Below, piece by piece: positions 46,268-56,150 of a stretch of 64,000 nucleotides of DNA. Origin of the DNA: Pseudomonas poae. Its GTDB lineage: Bacteria > Pseudomonadota > Gammaproteobacteria > Pseudomonadales > Pseudomonadaceae. The stretch is taken from positions 6,407,501 to 6,471,500 of the forward strand of contig CP034537.1 of NCBI GenBank assembly GCA_004000515.1, read 5' to 3'. The position numbers and the translations under genes are program-made. Under the pieces are notes generated by a model. The model was not told the DNA's origin, searched no databases, and saw nothing but the letters and a program-made list of their open reading frames with translations. Each line of letters begins with the position of its first letter. Positions within the stretch are counted from its first letter, which is position 1.

Positions 46268-47208
46268 GGTGGCTCAGAGGGGTTGTTCATGCTGCCGGCA
46301 TTGGCCAGCAGCCATTGACGAAAACTGCGCGCCGCCGACGGCGGATTGCGATGGTGAGGTTGCATCAGGTGCAGGCGGCCACGGCTGTGCATGGTGTGAG
46401 GTAACGCCATCTGCAGACGGCCGGAAGTCAATTCACCTTCCAGCAGGCTTTTCCAGCCGAGGGCAACGCCATGGCCCATGACCGCCGACTGCAGCAGCAG
46501 TTGGTAGCTGTTGGTGCGCAACGCATGGCGCGGTGTGTAGTAGTGAGCGTCGGCGTCGGCGAACCAGTCGGTCCAGGTCAGCCAGTCGTGGTAATGGTCC
46601 TCCACAATCAGCAGAGTGTGGGCGTGCAGCAGGTGGTGCACATCGTGAATCGGGCCGTGGCGTTCTATATAGCCTGGGCTACATACGGTGATCACCTGCT
46701 CGCTGTCGAACACCGGAGACAATTCCAGGCCATGGGGCGCTGGCAATTCGTCGAGGTGATAGAACAGGCCCAAGTCATATTCGCTCACATCCAGATGGTT
46801 GGGGCTTTCGCTGCACAGGATGCGTATATCCAGGTCCGGGTGCTCACGCTGGAACTCCGGTAACAGGCCGGCGAGCCAGATCGAGCTGATGGTCGGCGTA
46901 CTGGCCAGGGTCAATTGACGGTCGGCACCGCGACGCCGCAACTCGGCAGACTCGCGGCCGAGTTCACGCAGCAGGCGCTGGATGGTGCGGAAGTAACGCA
47001 CACCCGCAGGCGTGAGGCTCAGCCCCTGGGCCAACCGGTAAAACAACGGGCGGGCCAGGTCTTCTTCCAAGCGCTTGACCTGGCGACTGACCGCGCTCTG
47101 AGTCAGATTTAGTTCATGGGCGGCCTGGGTAAAACTCAAATGGCGGGCCGCTGCTTCAAACGTTTGCAGGCAATTGAGCGGGGGAAGATCGACGTTTCGG
47201 CGCGACAT
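46264..47208 (-). CDS. LysR-family regulator, GcvA-like
   Basis: A 314-aa regulator. Winged helix-turn-helix (LPPLNCLQTFEAAARHLSFT, QAAHELNLTQSAVSRQVKRL), linker helix, then the effector domain. The start LPPLNxLxxFExAARHxSFxxAAxEL is the GcvA/AmpR-like signature. The start is set at 47208 (MSRRNVD); the ATG farther upstream (47274) has no coding support. It is between the S15 hydrolase gene and the MFS gene, all on the minus strand. Confidence 0.85.
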   Translation of the reverse strand: MSRRNVDLPPLNCLQTFEAAARHLSFTQAAHELNLTQSAVSRQVKRLEEDLARPLFYRLAQGLSLTPAGVRYFRTIQRLLRELGRESAELRRRGADRQLTLASTPTISSIWLAGLLPEFQREHPDLDIRILCSESPNHLDVSEYDLGLFYHLDELPAPHGLELSPVFDSEQVITVCSPGYIERHGPIHDVHHLLHAHTLLIVEDHYHDWLTWTDWFADADAHYYTPRHALRTNSYQLLLQSAVMGHGVALGWKSLLEGELTSGRLQMALPHTMHSRGRLHLMQPHHRNPPSAARSFRQWLLANAGSMNNPSEPP

Positions 47209-47290
47209 GAGCAGTTCCAATGGCAAAAGCGGGCCTGGGTTCCCCGGGCCCGCAAAGATCACGATGGCAGGCATCCTGCCAGTTGCTCAC

Positions 47291-49298
47291 TCACAGCGCG
47301 ACCCTGGCCACGCGCTTGCTCCACTGGCGGCGGTGTTCCAGCTGGCCGTTTTCCCAGGCCGTCTGCTCGGCTTCGACGTAGAACCACTCGGCGTCGGCTT
47401 GCACGCTCAAGCGACTTTCCACCTCGACCATCCACTCACCGCGGCCTACACGGTAATGCCACTGGATATCCGCTTGGGTCGACAACGGGTCCCAAGGCAA
47501 CGTGCGGTATTGCTCGGTACAACACTGGTCCACCGACAGGCCGTGGTCGGCAAAACGCACCGCACCCAAGTCGTCTTCGATTTTCACGCAGACTTCGCCA
47601 CTACCCACATCTTCGATCAGCGTGCGTTTCGGCGCAGCGGCGCGCAGCACTTCCAGGTTCGCCGGCGTCGCCGATTGCGGAGCTTCGAACGGGCAGTCCA
47701 CCGCTTCGCCGATGAACACCGGCAGTTGCAAGCGTTGCAGCGCGGGCAGCAAGGTCAGGGTGGTCAGCTCGCGGCTCGGCCACAGCAACGGGAAACTCGC
47801 AGTGCTCAACGCCAGGCGTAAACGGTAGCCCGCAGGCAGGCGCATGCCGATGTGGTCCAGGTTTAAATTCACGTCCATCGGCGCCCCCGGGACTACAGGA
47901 GTTACCTGGGAAAAGTCTTCACGCAGCGTGAGATTCAGCACGCCATAGCTGATCTGCGTAACGTGACCATCCGGTGCGATCGCATTCAACCGAGCGACCA
48001 ATTGCCCGCACGTGGTATCGCTGGCCAAGCGTAGCGTGAGACGAGCGTCGCCCAGCAACGCGAGAGGTTCGGTCAGCGGTTGCGAGTCGAAGCACAGCGA
48101 ATTGGCGTCGTCGCGGCGTTGATCCGTCGGCCCATCGGGGCCAAACCAGATTGCACAGTATTCGCCCTGATGCAGGCCGGTGGTCAGTGGCGAACAGATA
48201 CTTCGCGGCGTGGCCAAGGGTTCTGCGCCCGGATTGAGGCCGCTCTCATCGAGACTGAAGTCAGTCCATTGCACCTGAGGATCAGGCCAACCGGCCGTCT
48301 GTACCCAAATCCCCGGACGCTCGGCGTAGCTACCTTTCGGCGGCAGAATATCCTGTAGGTAAAAAGTACAGGCCGCGTCATCCATCACCCCGTTATCGAT
48401 GCCTTTAAGCCAGTGATCCCACCAGCGCTTGGCTTCTTGCAGGAAGCCGATGGCAGGATTGGGCACGGCGAAATGCGGGTATTTATGAATCCATGGGCCG
48501 ATCATCGCTTTCTTCGGCCCCGGCAAGTTTTCCATCAGCCGTGAAACTGTGTTGCGGTAGGCGTCACCCCAACCACCCACGGCGTAGACAGCGGCCTTGA
48601 TCTTGGAATAGTCCTCGCACACCGAGCCATGGCGCCAGTAGTCATCGCGGGTCTGGTGCTGCAGCCAGGTTTCGGCGAGCAGCGGCATGGCGTCCAGGCG
48701 TTGGTGCCACAGGTCTTTCCAGCCTTCGCCGACCAATAGCGGGTCGGGCACGGCGGCGCTGAAATTGAGCATGGTCGCGGCCCAACCGAAGTTTTCCATC
48801 AGCAAGTTGCCGCCCTTGTAATGGATGTCGTCGGCGAAGCGGTCGTCGGTGGAACACAGCGTGATAATCGCCTTGAGTGCCTCCGGCTGGCGGGCCGCAA
48901 CCTGCAGGCCGTTGAAGCCGCCCCAAGAGATGCCCATCATGCCGACATTGCCGTCGCACCAAGGCTGTTGGCACAACCAGTCGATCACTTCGAGCGCGTC
49001 TTCCTGTTCCTGCAACAGGTATTCGTCGGCCATCAGCCCTTGGGATTCGCCATTACCGCGCATGTCCACACGCACACACATAGCCCTGCCCCGCCATCCA
49101 CGGGTGGGTCAATGCATCGCGTACGGCAGTGCCGTCGCGCTTGCGGTAAGGCAGGTATTCCAGGATTGCCGGAAACATTTGCAAACCTGCGACTTCCGGC
49201 AGCCAGATGCGCGCGGCCAGTTGGGTACCGTCCTTGAGGGGAATCAGGCAGTGCTCGATTTCTCGGACCTTATAGGCAAACTCGGTAACGACTTCCAT
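47291..49298 (-). CDS. CocE/NonD family hydrolase, X-Pro dipeptidyl-peptidase S15 type (frameshifted)
   Basis: About 669 aa. The N-terminal alpha/beta hydrolase domain has LEYLPYRKRDGTAVRD, VRVDMRGNGES and the nucleophile Ser in MMGISWGGFNG. The acid is probably in the YAVGGWGDAYRNT region, and the catalytic His in GPWIHKYPHF. The C-terminal jelly-roll domain begins about residue 390. The frame changes inside a GT-repeat at 49071-49082 (loss of one GT unit or gain of one base); repaired it reads GQGYVCVRVDMRGNGES. The start at 49298 follows GGAGCTACCG. Enzymes of this family cleave Xaa-Pro peptides, esters or amide antibiotics. It lies downstream of a BCCT carrier. Confidence 0.82.
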
Positions 49299-49329
49299 CG
49301 GTAGCTCCAAACATTTATTGCGAACAAAC

Positions 49330-49353
49330 GGCTCCCCCGCGCCCGGAGGGGAG
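49330..49353 (-). terminator. intercistronic hairpin between BCCT and S15 hydrolase genes
   Basis: GCTCCCC (49330-49336) pairs with GGGGAGC (49347-49353). There is no long U-run, so partial attenuation or mRNA processing is more likely than a full stop. Confidence 0.4.
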
Positions 49354-49382
49354 CGCGTGAGGAGACACACTGGTTTCAGGTT

Positions 49383-50966
49383 CTAGCGGGCGAGTTCCGC
49401 GACCGGGATGGCGCCACGCAGGTCGGGTTCAGTCGCTGGCTGTAGGCTTTTCACATCCAGCAGCGTCGGATTTTTCAGCCAGAAGATCAGCGAGGTGCTG
49501 GCCAGCAATACCAGGATCATCCCCGGCAAGCCGCCGAGATTGGAAAGCATCTTCACCCCGTCGATACCGATGAACGAGACCATCACCCACGACACCGTGC
49601 CAATGATCACGCCCCAGACAATCTTCAGCGCCGGGTTGCCGTCCAGGTCGGAATCGGCGGTCACGCCTTTGCTGCACAGGTTGGCGATCACGTCCGTGCT
49701 GGAGTCCGCCGCCGTGACAAACGAGATGAAAGCCACGAACAACAGGAACGCGATCATCAGGCCAGTGGCCGGCAGCTGCTGGAACATCTGGTACAGCACG
49801 TGCTCCACGCCCTGCTCATTCAACACGCGGTTGAGGCTGCCATCGCCTAGCGCATCGAAGTACAGGCTGGTGCCGGAGAAAATGCAGATCCACACCGCCG
49901 TGAACAGCGCTGGGTAGAGCATGTTGATGTGAATGAATTCGCGCACGGTGTAGCCACGGCCAATCTTGCCGAGAAACAGCGCACTGACCGGCGCCCAGGC
50001 AAACCACACCGACCAGTAGAACACCGTCCAGCTATGGGGCCAGGTATCGCCACTGGCAGCGCCAGTAGACAGGCTGCGACTGAAGAAGGTGTCGAGATAA
50101 ACCCCGAGGGATTCAACGCCAAGGCTGAACATGTACAGCGTCGGCCCACACAACAGCACGAACAATCCCAGGGCCAGCATGATCCAGGTGTTGAACGACG
50201 ACAGCATCACAATGCCGCGCTGTAAGCCGCTGGCGGCCGAGGCAACAAAGGTAATGACGATGATCGCGATGATGATCGCCAATCGGAACGGTGTGGTCTC
50301 GCCGCCTATGTATTGGCTAAGACCACCGGAAAGGGTCAGCGCGCCAGTGCCCAGGGACGAGGCCATGCCGGCCACCAGGGCGAACATCGCCAGCGTGTCG
50401 ATCAGCCCGGCATAACGCTTGACCCGTGCTTCGCCGAGCAGCGGCTCCAGCATGGCACCAATCGAGAAGTTGCTGCGACGGTTATAGAACACCAGCGCAA
50501 AGACCAGGGACGGGACCAGGTAGATCGCGTAGGGGGTGATGGTCCAGTGCAGGAACATCGTCGACATCGCAAAACTTTTAGCGGCCGAGCTGCCCGCTTC
50601 GATGGGCAGGCTGGAGGGTGGGCCATACAGGTGATAGAGCGGTTCGGCGGTGGTCCAGAACAACACACCGACGGCCAGCGTGGTGCACAGCGCCACCATG
50701 AACCAGCGCCATTTGCTCAGCAACGGCTGGGCATCTTCGCCGCCAATACGCACCTTGCCCAGCGCGGAGAAATAGACGATCGCGGTCAGCACCACCATGG
50801 CAAACGAGCCGGCGCTGAACAGCCACGAGAAATTTTTGAGGATCACGCTGTTGAGCTGTTTGCTGACCGTCAGGAATGCATTCAGGTCGACGTAGCTGGC
50901 GATCACCGCTGCCAGCAGAATCAGGAAAGTTGGCCAGAACACCAACGGACGCAATGGATATTTCAT
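49383..50966 (-). CDS. BCCT-family (betaine/choline/carnitine) transporter
   Basis: A 527-aa secondary transporter with twelve helices. The BCCT signature region is WTVFYWSVWFAWAPVSALFL, with GKIGRGYTVREFI after it, and the aromatic substrate box region ALCTTLAVGVLFWTTAEPLY. It lacks the long C-terminal osmosensing tail of BetT/BetP, so nutrient uptake rather than osmotic control is likely. It is first in a minus-strand series BCCT, S15 hydrolase, LysR, MFS. Substrate is unknown; quaternary amines are typical. Confidence 0.9.
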   Translation of the reverse strand: MKYPLRPLVFWPTFLILLAAVIASYVDLNAFLTVSKQLNSVILKNFSWLFSAGSFAMVVLTAIVYFSALGKVRIGGEDAQPLLSKWRWFMVALCTTLAVGVLFWTTAEPLYHLYGPPSSLPIEAGSSAAKSFAMSTMFLHWTITPYAIYLVPSLVFALVFYNRRSNFSIGAMLEPLLGEARVKRYAGLIDTLAMFALVAGMASSLGTGALTLSGGLSQYIGGETTPFRLAIIIAIIVITFVASAASGLQRGIVMLSSFNTWIMLALGLFVLLCGPTLYMFSLGVESLGVYLDTFFSRSLSTGAASGDTWPHSWTVFYWSVWFAWAPVSALFLGKIGRGYTVREFIHINMLYPALFTAVWICIFSGTSLYFDALGDGSLNRVLNEQGVEHVLYQMFQQLPATGLMIAFLLFVAFISFVTAADSSTDVIANLCSKGVTADSDLDGNPALKIVWGVIIGTVSWVMVSFIGIDGVKMLSNLGGLPGMILVLLASTSLIFWLKNPTLLDVKSLQPATEPDLRGAIPVAELAR

Positions 50967-51220
50967 GTAGAGCCGTTCCCCTTGCAGACTATTTTTTTAT
51001 CGGCCCTAAAGGCCATTGTTAGAAAGCGGGCACCGCAGCGTCCTGCTGCCGGTCGCTCGCCTGGAAGTCTTCGCGTGGCTATAGATAACCGTTTAAGCGG
51101 CAAGGGGCGCAATCGACCAATGAGCATGGGGGTATTCCGCCACGTCATGACGCACCAGCACAGTTCAGGGCGAACATGCAGTGCACGACGGCAACGCGTA
51201 AAGAGGATAAATCGCAGACG

Positions 51221-51247
51221 AAAAAAGCCCGCTCAATGAGCGGGCTT
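51221..51247 (-). terminator. terminator of tRNA operon, copy 1
   Basis: AAGCCCGCTC-AAT-GAGCGGGCTT stem-loop; on the minus strand it is followed by TTTTTT. It lies 42 bp after the tRNA-Asp 3' end. Confidence 0.88.
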
Positions 51248-51288
51248 CTTGTGGTGACCTGGCGTTCAGTGTTCCAGGTTACCGAATA

Positions 51289-51365
51289 TGGCGCAGCGGA
51301 CGGGACTCGAACCCGCGACCCCCGGCGTGACAGGCCGGTATTCTAACCGACTGAACTACCGCTGC
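51289..51365 (-). tRNA. tRNA-Asp (anticodon GTC), copy 1
   Basis: 77 nt with encoded CCA. Acceptor stem GCAGCGG/CCGCTGC, D-loop TAGTTCAGTCGGTTAGA, anticodon loop CTGTCAC, and T-arm GCGGGTTCGAGTCCCGT. Identical to the copy at 55820-55896. Confidence 0.97.
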
Positions 51366-51384
51366 GCGTAACACTTGAAGCGAA

Positions 51385-51460
51385 TGGTGGGTGATGACGG
51401 GATCGAACCGCCGACCCTCTGCTTGTAAGGCAGATGCTCTCCCAGCTGAGCTAATCACCC
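51385..51460 (-). tRNA. tRNA-Val (anticodon TAC), copy 1
   Basis: 76 nt with encoded CCA. Acceptor stem GGGTGAT/ATCACCC, D-loop TAGCTCAGCTGGGAGA, anticodon loop CTTACAA, and T-arm GGCGGTTCGATCCCGTC. It lies 19 bp upstream of tRNA-Asp in the same transcript. Confidence 0.97.
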
Positions 51461-51625
51461 TTCGTTTCGGTGTGGGCGGCATCATACACCAAAAATCTGC
51501 AATGTCTTGATTTAAATGCAATTTATTTAAAATAATTTCTCTTGAGCCGCGCAAACCCCGTAAACACGGGCTTCTACCCCCGCAAACGCGAGTCTATTGC
51601 GTTTACCTGACACTTGGCCTCACAA

Positions 51626-51645
51626 TTAAAAACCATTCTCAATAA
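51626..51645. promoter_or_regulatory. possible Fur box upstream of fecI
   Basis: ttaaaaaccATTCTCAataa contains ATTCTCA, one half of the Pseudomonas Fur site (TGAGAAT..ATTCTCA), 17 bp before the sigma-factor ATG. The other half is weak. FecI-type genes are normally Fur-controlled. Confidence 0.35.
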
Positions 51646-51661
51646 CGCCTGAGCCACGCCT

Positions 51662-52180
51662 ATGTCAGTGGGTGAACCTCCATTCCAACGGGAAATAGCC
51701 CTGCTCTACAGCGAGCATCACGGCTGGCTGCTCACTTGGCTGCGGCGCAAACTGGGCTGCCGACAAAACGCAGCCGACCTGGCGCAGGACACGTTCGCGC
51801 GCATCCTCAATGCACGTGAGTCGGTGGCCACCATTCGTGAGCCCCGGGCGTACCTGAGCACCACCGCCCGGCGCTTGCTTATCGACCAGGCTCGGCGCAA
51901 GCAGATCGAACAGGCTTACCTGCACGAGTTGGCGCTGACGGTCGATGCACTTGAAGGGTTCCAATCCCCGGAGCAGATCCACACCACCCTGGAAGCGCTG
52001 GAGCAGATCGCCTTTATCCTGGAGGGCATGCACGCGTATTCGCGCCAGGCGTTCGTGCTGTATTACCTCGAAGACATGACGCAGCAGCAAATCGCTCGAC
52101 AGCTCAAGCTGTCGGAGCGCACCGTGCGCAAGTACCTGATCCAGGCGCTTATGCATTGCGGCCACAGTGTGGATACGTGA
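51662..52180 (+). CDS. ECF sigma factor, FecI family
   Basis: A 172-aa iron-starvation sigma factor. Region 2 (YSEHHGWLLTWLRRKLGCRQ, NAADLAQDTFARIL) and region 4 (MTQQQIARQLKLSERTVRKY) are both complete. It would direct polymerase to the TonB-receptor promoter downstream when the receptor signals through FecR. The fecR start follows about 6 bp after its stop. It starts just outside the first tRNA-bearing direct repeat. Confidence 0.92.
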   Translation: MSVGEPPFQREIALLYSEHHGWLLTWLRRKLGCRQNAADLAQDTFARILNARESVATIREPRAYLSTTARRLLIDQARRKQIEQAYLHELALTVDALEGFQSPEQIHTTLEALEQIAFILEGMHAYSRQAFVLYYLEDMTQQQIARQLKLSERTVRKYLIQALMHCGHSVDT

Positions 52181-52186
52181 TTGCCC

Positions 52187-53171
52187 ATGTCCGACGCCCG
52201 CCAACATATCGAAGAACAAGCCGCCGAATGGATGCTGCGCCTGCACGAAGGTGAACTGAGCGAAGCCCAGCGCCTTGCGTTCGAATGCTGGAAGCAACAA
52301 GGCCCGCACTACGCCGCTGCTGCTGCCCGCATGGAAGAAGTGATTGCACGGATGCAGGCCCTGCGCGGTAAAAAGTCGCCGGCGCGGGCCGCACTGAATG
52401 CAGCGTTTGCCCATCAGAAAGCCCATCGCCGCAAGAACGCGATACGCGCGCTACTGCTGGCGTGCAGCCTGGCGATTCCGGCAACGGCGCTATTGGTCAG
52501 CCCCTATCCGCAGCAATGGATGGCCGATGTACGCAACGGTCCTGGCCAGTGGCAAACCCTACGCCTGGCCGACGGGTCGACGCTGACCTTGAATGGCATC
52601 AGTGCGGCCAACCTGCAGTTCGATGGGCAACAGCGGCGCATCACACTGCTGCAAGGGGGAGATCCTGGTGGAGGTCGCCCATGACAGCACGCGGCCGTTT
52701 ATCGTGCAGACACCGCAAGGCACTTTGCGTGCATTGGGCACACGATTTGTGGTCAAGCGTGAGGGTGAGACCACCGTACTGACCATGCTCCAGTCGCGGG
52801 TGGCAGCGCAAAGCGCGAACTCCGGGCAAGTGCTGGAAGTCGATGCCGGCTCCCAAGCCCTGCTCCGCGACCAGGATGTGCGCCTGGCTGGCCGCGTCGA
52901 CCCGGCCAGCATCAACGAAGCCTGGCGCCGCCATCAGTTGGTGGTAGAAAACCGGCCGCTGTCCGAGGTGCTGGATGAAATCTCGCGGCACCGCTCCGGC
53001 ATGCTGCATTTCGACCGCGCCGCGCTGCAAAACCTTCGGGTATCGGCCGTAATCCCGCTGGATGACAGCGATCATGCCCTGCAATTACTGGCGCGAACAC
53101 TGCCTATCAACGTGCGCACGTTCACGCCTTGGCTGATCGTTGTAGGCCCCGCCTCGGCACCCAATGAATAA
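52187..53171 (+). CDS. FecR-family sigma regulator (frameshifted)
   Basis: About 327 aa. A cytosolic N-terminal anti-sigma part (AAEWMLRLHEGELSEAQRLA, FECWKQQGP), one membrane helix (IRALLLACSLAIPATALLV, about residues 85-105), the periplasmic FecR domain and a C-terminal STN-like segment. The frame breaks at the five-G run 52655-52659. With four Gs the protein reads LLQGEILVEVAHD, the family consensus, so here one base seems to be extra rather than lost. The ATG at 52187 is preferred to TTG 52181. It passes the receptor signal across the inner membrane to the sigma factor. Confidence 0.85.
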
Positions 53172-53249
53172 TTATTCGCATTTGCTTCCGGTTTTTTCGG
53201 AGCTGCCCGTCAAGGAAGGTAATTCGACACATAAAGGACCGCCTTCACC

Positions 53250-55681
53250 ATGCACTCCCCTTCCTTGCCACGCGGGCGCTTTCGACTGCTGAAAAGCGCG
53301 CCGCTGTCCCTGGCCATCCTGACCGCCACCTCGCTGCCTGCCCAACTCGCGCAGGCAGATACCGCCAGTGTTGCCGCCCACACCTACGACATTCCCGCCG
53401 GGCCGCTGGGCAGTTCGCTCAATCGGTTTGCCCAGCAAGCAGGCGTGGCAATCGTGTTTGAATCCCGCGAGCTGGAAGGTCTCAAGGGCCCAGGCCTGAA
53501 AGGCAATTACGCCATCCAGGACGGCTTCGACAGATTGCTGCAAGGCAGCGGCTACCGCGCGATCAAGGGCGACCAGGTGTACGCGTTGCAACCTGTTCCC
53601 GTCGCCAGCGGCGACACCCTGGAACTGAGCCCGACCCAAGTCAGCGCCAATCAATTGGGCAACGTCACCGAAGGCACCGGTTCCTACACGCCCGGCACCA
53701 TCGCAACGTCGACACGCCTGGTGCTGACACCCAAAGAGACACCGCAATCCGTGTCGGTCGTGACTCGCCAGCACATGGACGACTTCGGCCTGAACAACGT
53801 CGACGACGTGATGCGTCATACGCCGGGCATCACCGTTTCGGCCTTCGACACCGAGCGCAGCAACTATTACGCGCGCGGCTTCTCGATCAATAACTTCCAG
53901 TACGAAGGCATCCCGTCCACGGCGCGCAACGTTGCCTATTCAGCCGGCAACACCCTGAGCGACATGGCGATCTACGACCGCGTCGAAGTGCTCAAGGGCG
54001 CGACCGGCCTGCTCACGGGGGCAGGCTCCCTCGGCGCGACCATCAACCTGGTGCGCAAGAAACCCACGGCGGATTTCCAGGGCATGCCACGCTAGGCGCG
54101 GGCTCCTGGGATAACTACCGCAGCGAACTGGACGTCAGCGGGCCAATGACCGACAGCGGCAACGTGCGCGGCCGGGCGGTCGCGGCGTACCAGGACAAGC
54201 ATTCGTTCATGGACCATTATTCGCGCAAGAGCCCGGTGTACTACGGCATCATGGAGTTCGACCTGTCGCCCGATACGTTGCTGACCGTCGGCGGCGACTA
54301 CCAGGACACCCTGCCAAAAGGCTCGTCCTGGTCGGGCAGCTTCCCGCTGATCAACTCTCAGGGCAATCGCAACAGCGTGAAGCGCTCGTTCAACGACGCT
54401 GCCGAATGGAGCAGTTGGGAGCAATACACCCGCACCATCTTCGCCATGCTCGAACATGACCTGGGCAATGGCTGGGTAAGCAAGTTGCAATTGGACCACA
54501 AGATCAACGGCTACCATGCCTTGATGGGCTCGATCCAAGGCGACCAACCGCAGCCGGATGGCACCGCGCAACTGACCTCGGGCAAGTACACCGGGGAAAC
54601 TGTCAGCGACTCTGCCGACCTGTATGTCAGCGGCCCCTACACCCTTGGCGGGCGTGAACATGAGTTGGTGCTGGGCGGTTCGATCAGCGCGTCGGAATGG
54701 AAAGGCAAAGGCTATTGGAACCTGGAACCCAACCTGGTCGACTTCAATAATTGGCACGGCCACGGCGCAATGCCGGATTGGGGCAAGGCGCAATCGCTGA
54801 TTGACGACACCGTACGCCAGACCGGCGCCTATGTGACCACTCGCCTGAATCTGGCCGATGACCTGAAAGTGTTACTGGGCGGACGCGTGGTCAACTATCA
54901 GGTCACCGGCTACAACCCCAATTATCGAGAGTCCGGGCGCTTTGTACCGTACGTCGGTGCGGTGTATGACCTGAACGACACCTACTCGGTCTACGCCAGC
55001 TACACCGACATCTTCATGCCCCAGGAAAACTACAACCGCGACCGCGACAACAAACTGCTTGAACCGGACGAAGGCCAGAACTGGGAAGTGGGCCTCAAGG
55101 CCGACTTCCTCGACGGCCGGGTAAACGCCAGCGCGGCGTACTTTGAGATCCATGAGTCCAACCGCGCACTGTCCGATGACGAGTACAACAACCTCAAGCC
55201 CACACCGAACAATTACGCTTATAAAAGCAGCAAGGCGGTGACCAAGGGTTATGAAGTGGAGATGTCCGGTGAGATCGCCCCGGGCTGGCAACTGCAGGCC
55301 GGCTACACCCACAAGATTGTGCGCGACGACCAGGGCGTGAAGATCTCCACGTTTGAGCCCGAAGACCAGGTCAAGCTGTACACCACTTATAAACTCAAGG
55401 GCGACCTGGACAAGTTGACCGTCGGCGGCGGCGTACGCTGGCAGAGCGTGGGCTGGCAGGACATCTATAACTCTCCGCGCGGTGGCTATGAAGAGTTTTC
55501 CCAGGATGCCTACTGGCTGGTGGACCTGATGAGCAAATATCAGATCAGCAAAAACCTATCGGCAACGTTGAACGTCAACAACCTCTTCGACAAGTCCTAC
55601 TACACCAACATCGGCTTCTATAACTCTGCAGCCTACGGCGAGCCACGCAACTTCATGGTGACCACGCGCTGGGATTTCTGA
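53250..55681 (+). CDS. TonB-dependent siderophore receptor with STN signalling domain (frameshifted)
   Basis: About 810 aa. Signal peptide to about residue 37 (QLAQA-DTAS), STN domain (HTYDIPAGPLGSSLNRFAQQ; about 43-115), plug (TPKETPQSVSVVTRQHMDDF; EVLKGATGLLTGAGSLGATI) and the barrel ending in FMVTTRWDF with the terminal aromatic. The STN domain fits trans-envelope signalling to the adjacent FecR/FecI. The frame breaks at GGG 54080-54082; one more G gives DFQGHATLGAGSWDNYRSEL. It is of the FpvA/ferrichrome-like class; the siderophore is unknown and no biosynthesis genes are near, suggesting a foreign siderophore. Confidence 0.9.
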
Positions 55682-55690
55682 TCGCCCATT

Positions 55691-55727
55691 AAAAGCCGCC
55701 GATCATAGGAAATGATCGGCGGCTTTT
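55691..55727 (+). terminator. terminator of the TonB-receptor gene
   Basis: AAAAGCCGCCGATCAT (55691-55706) and ATGATCGGCGGCTTTT (55712-55727) form a 16-bp stem with a 5-nt loop, ending in a T-run. Confidence 0.92.
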
Positions 55728-55751
55728 TGGACCTTTATAAAGCCCAGACAG

Positions 55752-55778
55752 CAAAAAGCCCGCTCAATGAGCGGGCTT
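55752..55778 (-). terminator. terminator of tRNA operon, copy 2
   Basis: Same AAGCCCGCTC-AAT-GAGCGGGCTT hairpin with a minus-strand T-run as at 51221-51247. Confidence 0.88.
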
Positions 55779-55819
55779 CCTGTGGTGACCTGGCGTTCAG
55801 TGTTCCAAGTTACCGAATA

Positions 55820-55896
55820 TGGCGCAGCGGACGGGACTCGAACCCGCGACCCCCGGCGTGACAGGCCGGTATTCTAACCGACTGAACTACCGCTGC
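55820..55896 (-). tRNA. tRNA-Asp (anticodon GTC), copy 2
   Basis: 77 nt with encoded CCA, identical to 51289-51365. Confidence 0.97.
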
Positions 55897-55915
55897 GCGT
55901 AACACTTGAAGCGAA

Positions 55916-55991
55916 TGGTGGGTGATGACGGGATCGAACCGCCGACCCTCTGCTTGTAAGGCAGATGCTCTCCCAGCTGAGCTAATCACCC
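55916..55991 (-). tRNA. tRNA-Val (anticodon TAC), copy 2
   Basis: 76 nt with encoded CCA, identical to 51385-51460. Confidence 0.97.
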
Positions 55992-56150
55992 TTCGTCTCG
56001 GTGTGGCGCGCATTCTACGGAGCGACCCAAGGTCTGGCAAGCACTTTCTTAAATCTTTTTTTTGAGGCCTTCCAATGGCTTAGGCAGGGTTGGCCTCAGG
56101 CGTTATCAAGACAATAATGCCCCCCTTTGTATAAAGGAGAGACTCACCCC

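Larger units (their letters stand above)
51222..51475. repeat. 254-bp direct repeat, copy 1 (tRNA-bearing)
   Basis: Aligns base for base, without gaps, with 55753-56006 (offset 4531) and differs at about three positions. It includes the tRNA terminator, tRNA-Asp and tRNA-Val. The FecI-FecR-TonB receptor genes lie between the two copies. Confidence 0.9.
55753..56006. repeat. 254-bp direct repeat, copy 2 (tRNA-bearing)
   Basis: Second copy of 51222-51475. Mismatches occur near 55781 (C for T), 55808 (A for G) and 55997 (C for T). Sequence similarity stops at 56006, outside the tRNA genes. Confidence 0.9.

Noticed and set aside
51222..56006. integrative element inserted at a tRNA with att sites
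   Set aside because: The repeats contain whole tRNA genes plus terminator, not a partial tRNA 3' end, and no integrase is encoded, so a site-specific integration event is not supported.
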